DNA of 64,000 nt, taken from contig JAPFBL010000538.1 in NCBI GenBank assembly GCA_026182355.1, positions 62,001 to 126,000 of the forward strand, read 5' to 3'. Below, piece after piece: positions 63,650-64,000 of the stretch. Origin of the DNA: Hermatobates lingyangjiaoensis. Taxonomy: Eukaryota > Arthropoda > Insecta > Hemiptera > Hermatobatidae. Under the pieces are notes generated by a model. The model was not told where the DNA came from. It did not search any database and saw only the letters and a program-made list of their open reading frames with translations. The position numbers and the translations under genes were made by a program. Each line of letters begins with the position of its first letter. Position 1 is the first letter of the stretch.

Positions 63650-64000
63650 CTAGAAATAAAGTATAGTTCTATATAATATATATACTTATATACTAGAAAT
63701 AAAATAAAATATAGTATAGAAATAGTATAGTAAAGTATAGTGATCGTGAAAAAAATCGATCTCGAGATTTTGACGGAATTATATGTTTTGAGGTCCCAAA
63801 AGTCGTTTTATGAAGTTTATTGGACGATGTCTGTGTGTGGGTGGGTGAGTATGTTACCATTGCTTGTTACCACACTACGGTCCAGAATCTTTGATAGATC
63901 AAGTTGATATTTTACAGAAGAATGGTGTGTAGATTATCCCTATTGTTTGGGAAGAATATTATGCATCATGATAAAGTCACTTTTTTTTTGCCAAAAACCG
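63650..64000. other. asp intron 8 and dispersed repeat
   Basis: No gene is seen. 63750-64000 resembles 6480-6720. Confidence 0.5.

Overview
This is an AT-rich eukaryotic window, most likely from an arthropod. It holds the 5' half of one host gene inside a dense, nested mass of transposable elements. The host gene is on the + strand from 45045 to 62794. I assembled it as eight phase-compatible coding exons that encode the N-terminal ASH domain and the start of the calponin-homology region of abnormal spindle (asp/ASPM). The N-terminus is closer to insect Asp than to vertebrate ASPM as I remember them. R1-type and R2-type retrotransposons and Penelope-like elements also fit an arthropod. I cannot say whether it is a chelicerate, a crustacean or something else.

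Layout. 1-9000: several Penelope-like elements (PLEs) in various states of decay, with GIY-YIG and reverse transcriptase fragments, many flanked by (TA)n. 9000-28400: a mostly minus-strand chain of R1/I-type non-LTR retrotransposons with endonuclease, RT and RNase H domains. Several are joined head to tail through (CA/TG)n tracts. The chain is interrupted by an internally deleted piggyBac, a hAT MITE and a 2.2-kb PLE palindrome. 28400-30000: another PLE reverse transcriptase. 30500-34230: an R2-type element with a restriction-like endonuclease, and a short R1-type copy inserted at its 5' side. 35000-42000: minisatellites and a low-copy interspersed repeat. 42100-44200: Helitron remnants with textbook 3' hairpins and CTAG ends. 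45045-62794: asp, whose introns hold PLE palindromes, a Tigger, SINEs and minisatellites.

The most unusual feature is about 40 small hammerhead-ribozyme-like cores (CUGANGA box, stem II hairpin, GAAA box) on both strands. Each sits at the head of a PLE terminal unit. The coding units have the order hammerhead, about 50 codons of PLE N-terminus, then (TA)n. Many units occur as head-to-head inverted pairs, so the palindrome axis lies at or beside the ribozyme. One pair shows a compensatory base-pair change in stem II.

No prokaryotic features, CRISPR arrays or intact rRNA/tRNA genes were seen. Nearly all transposon ORFs are frameshifted, truncated or internally deleted. Homology calls come from motif recognition by eye, without database searches.
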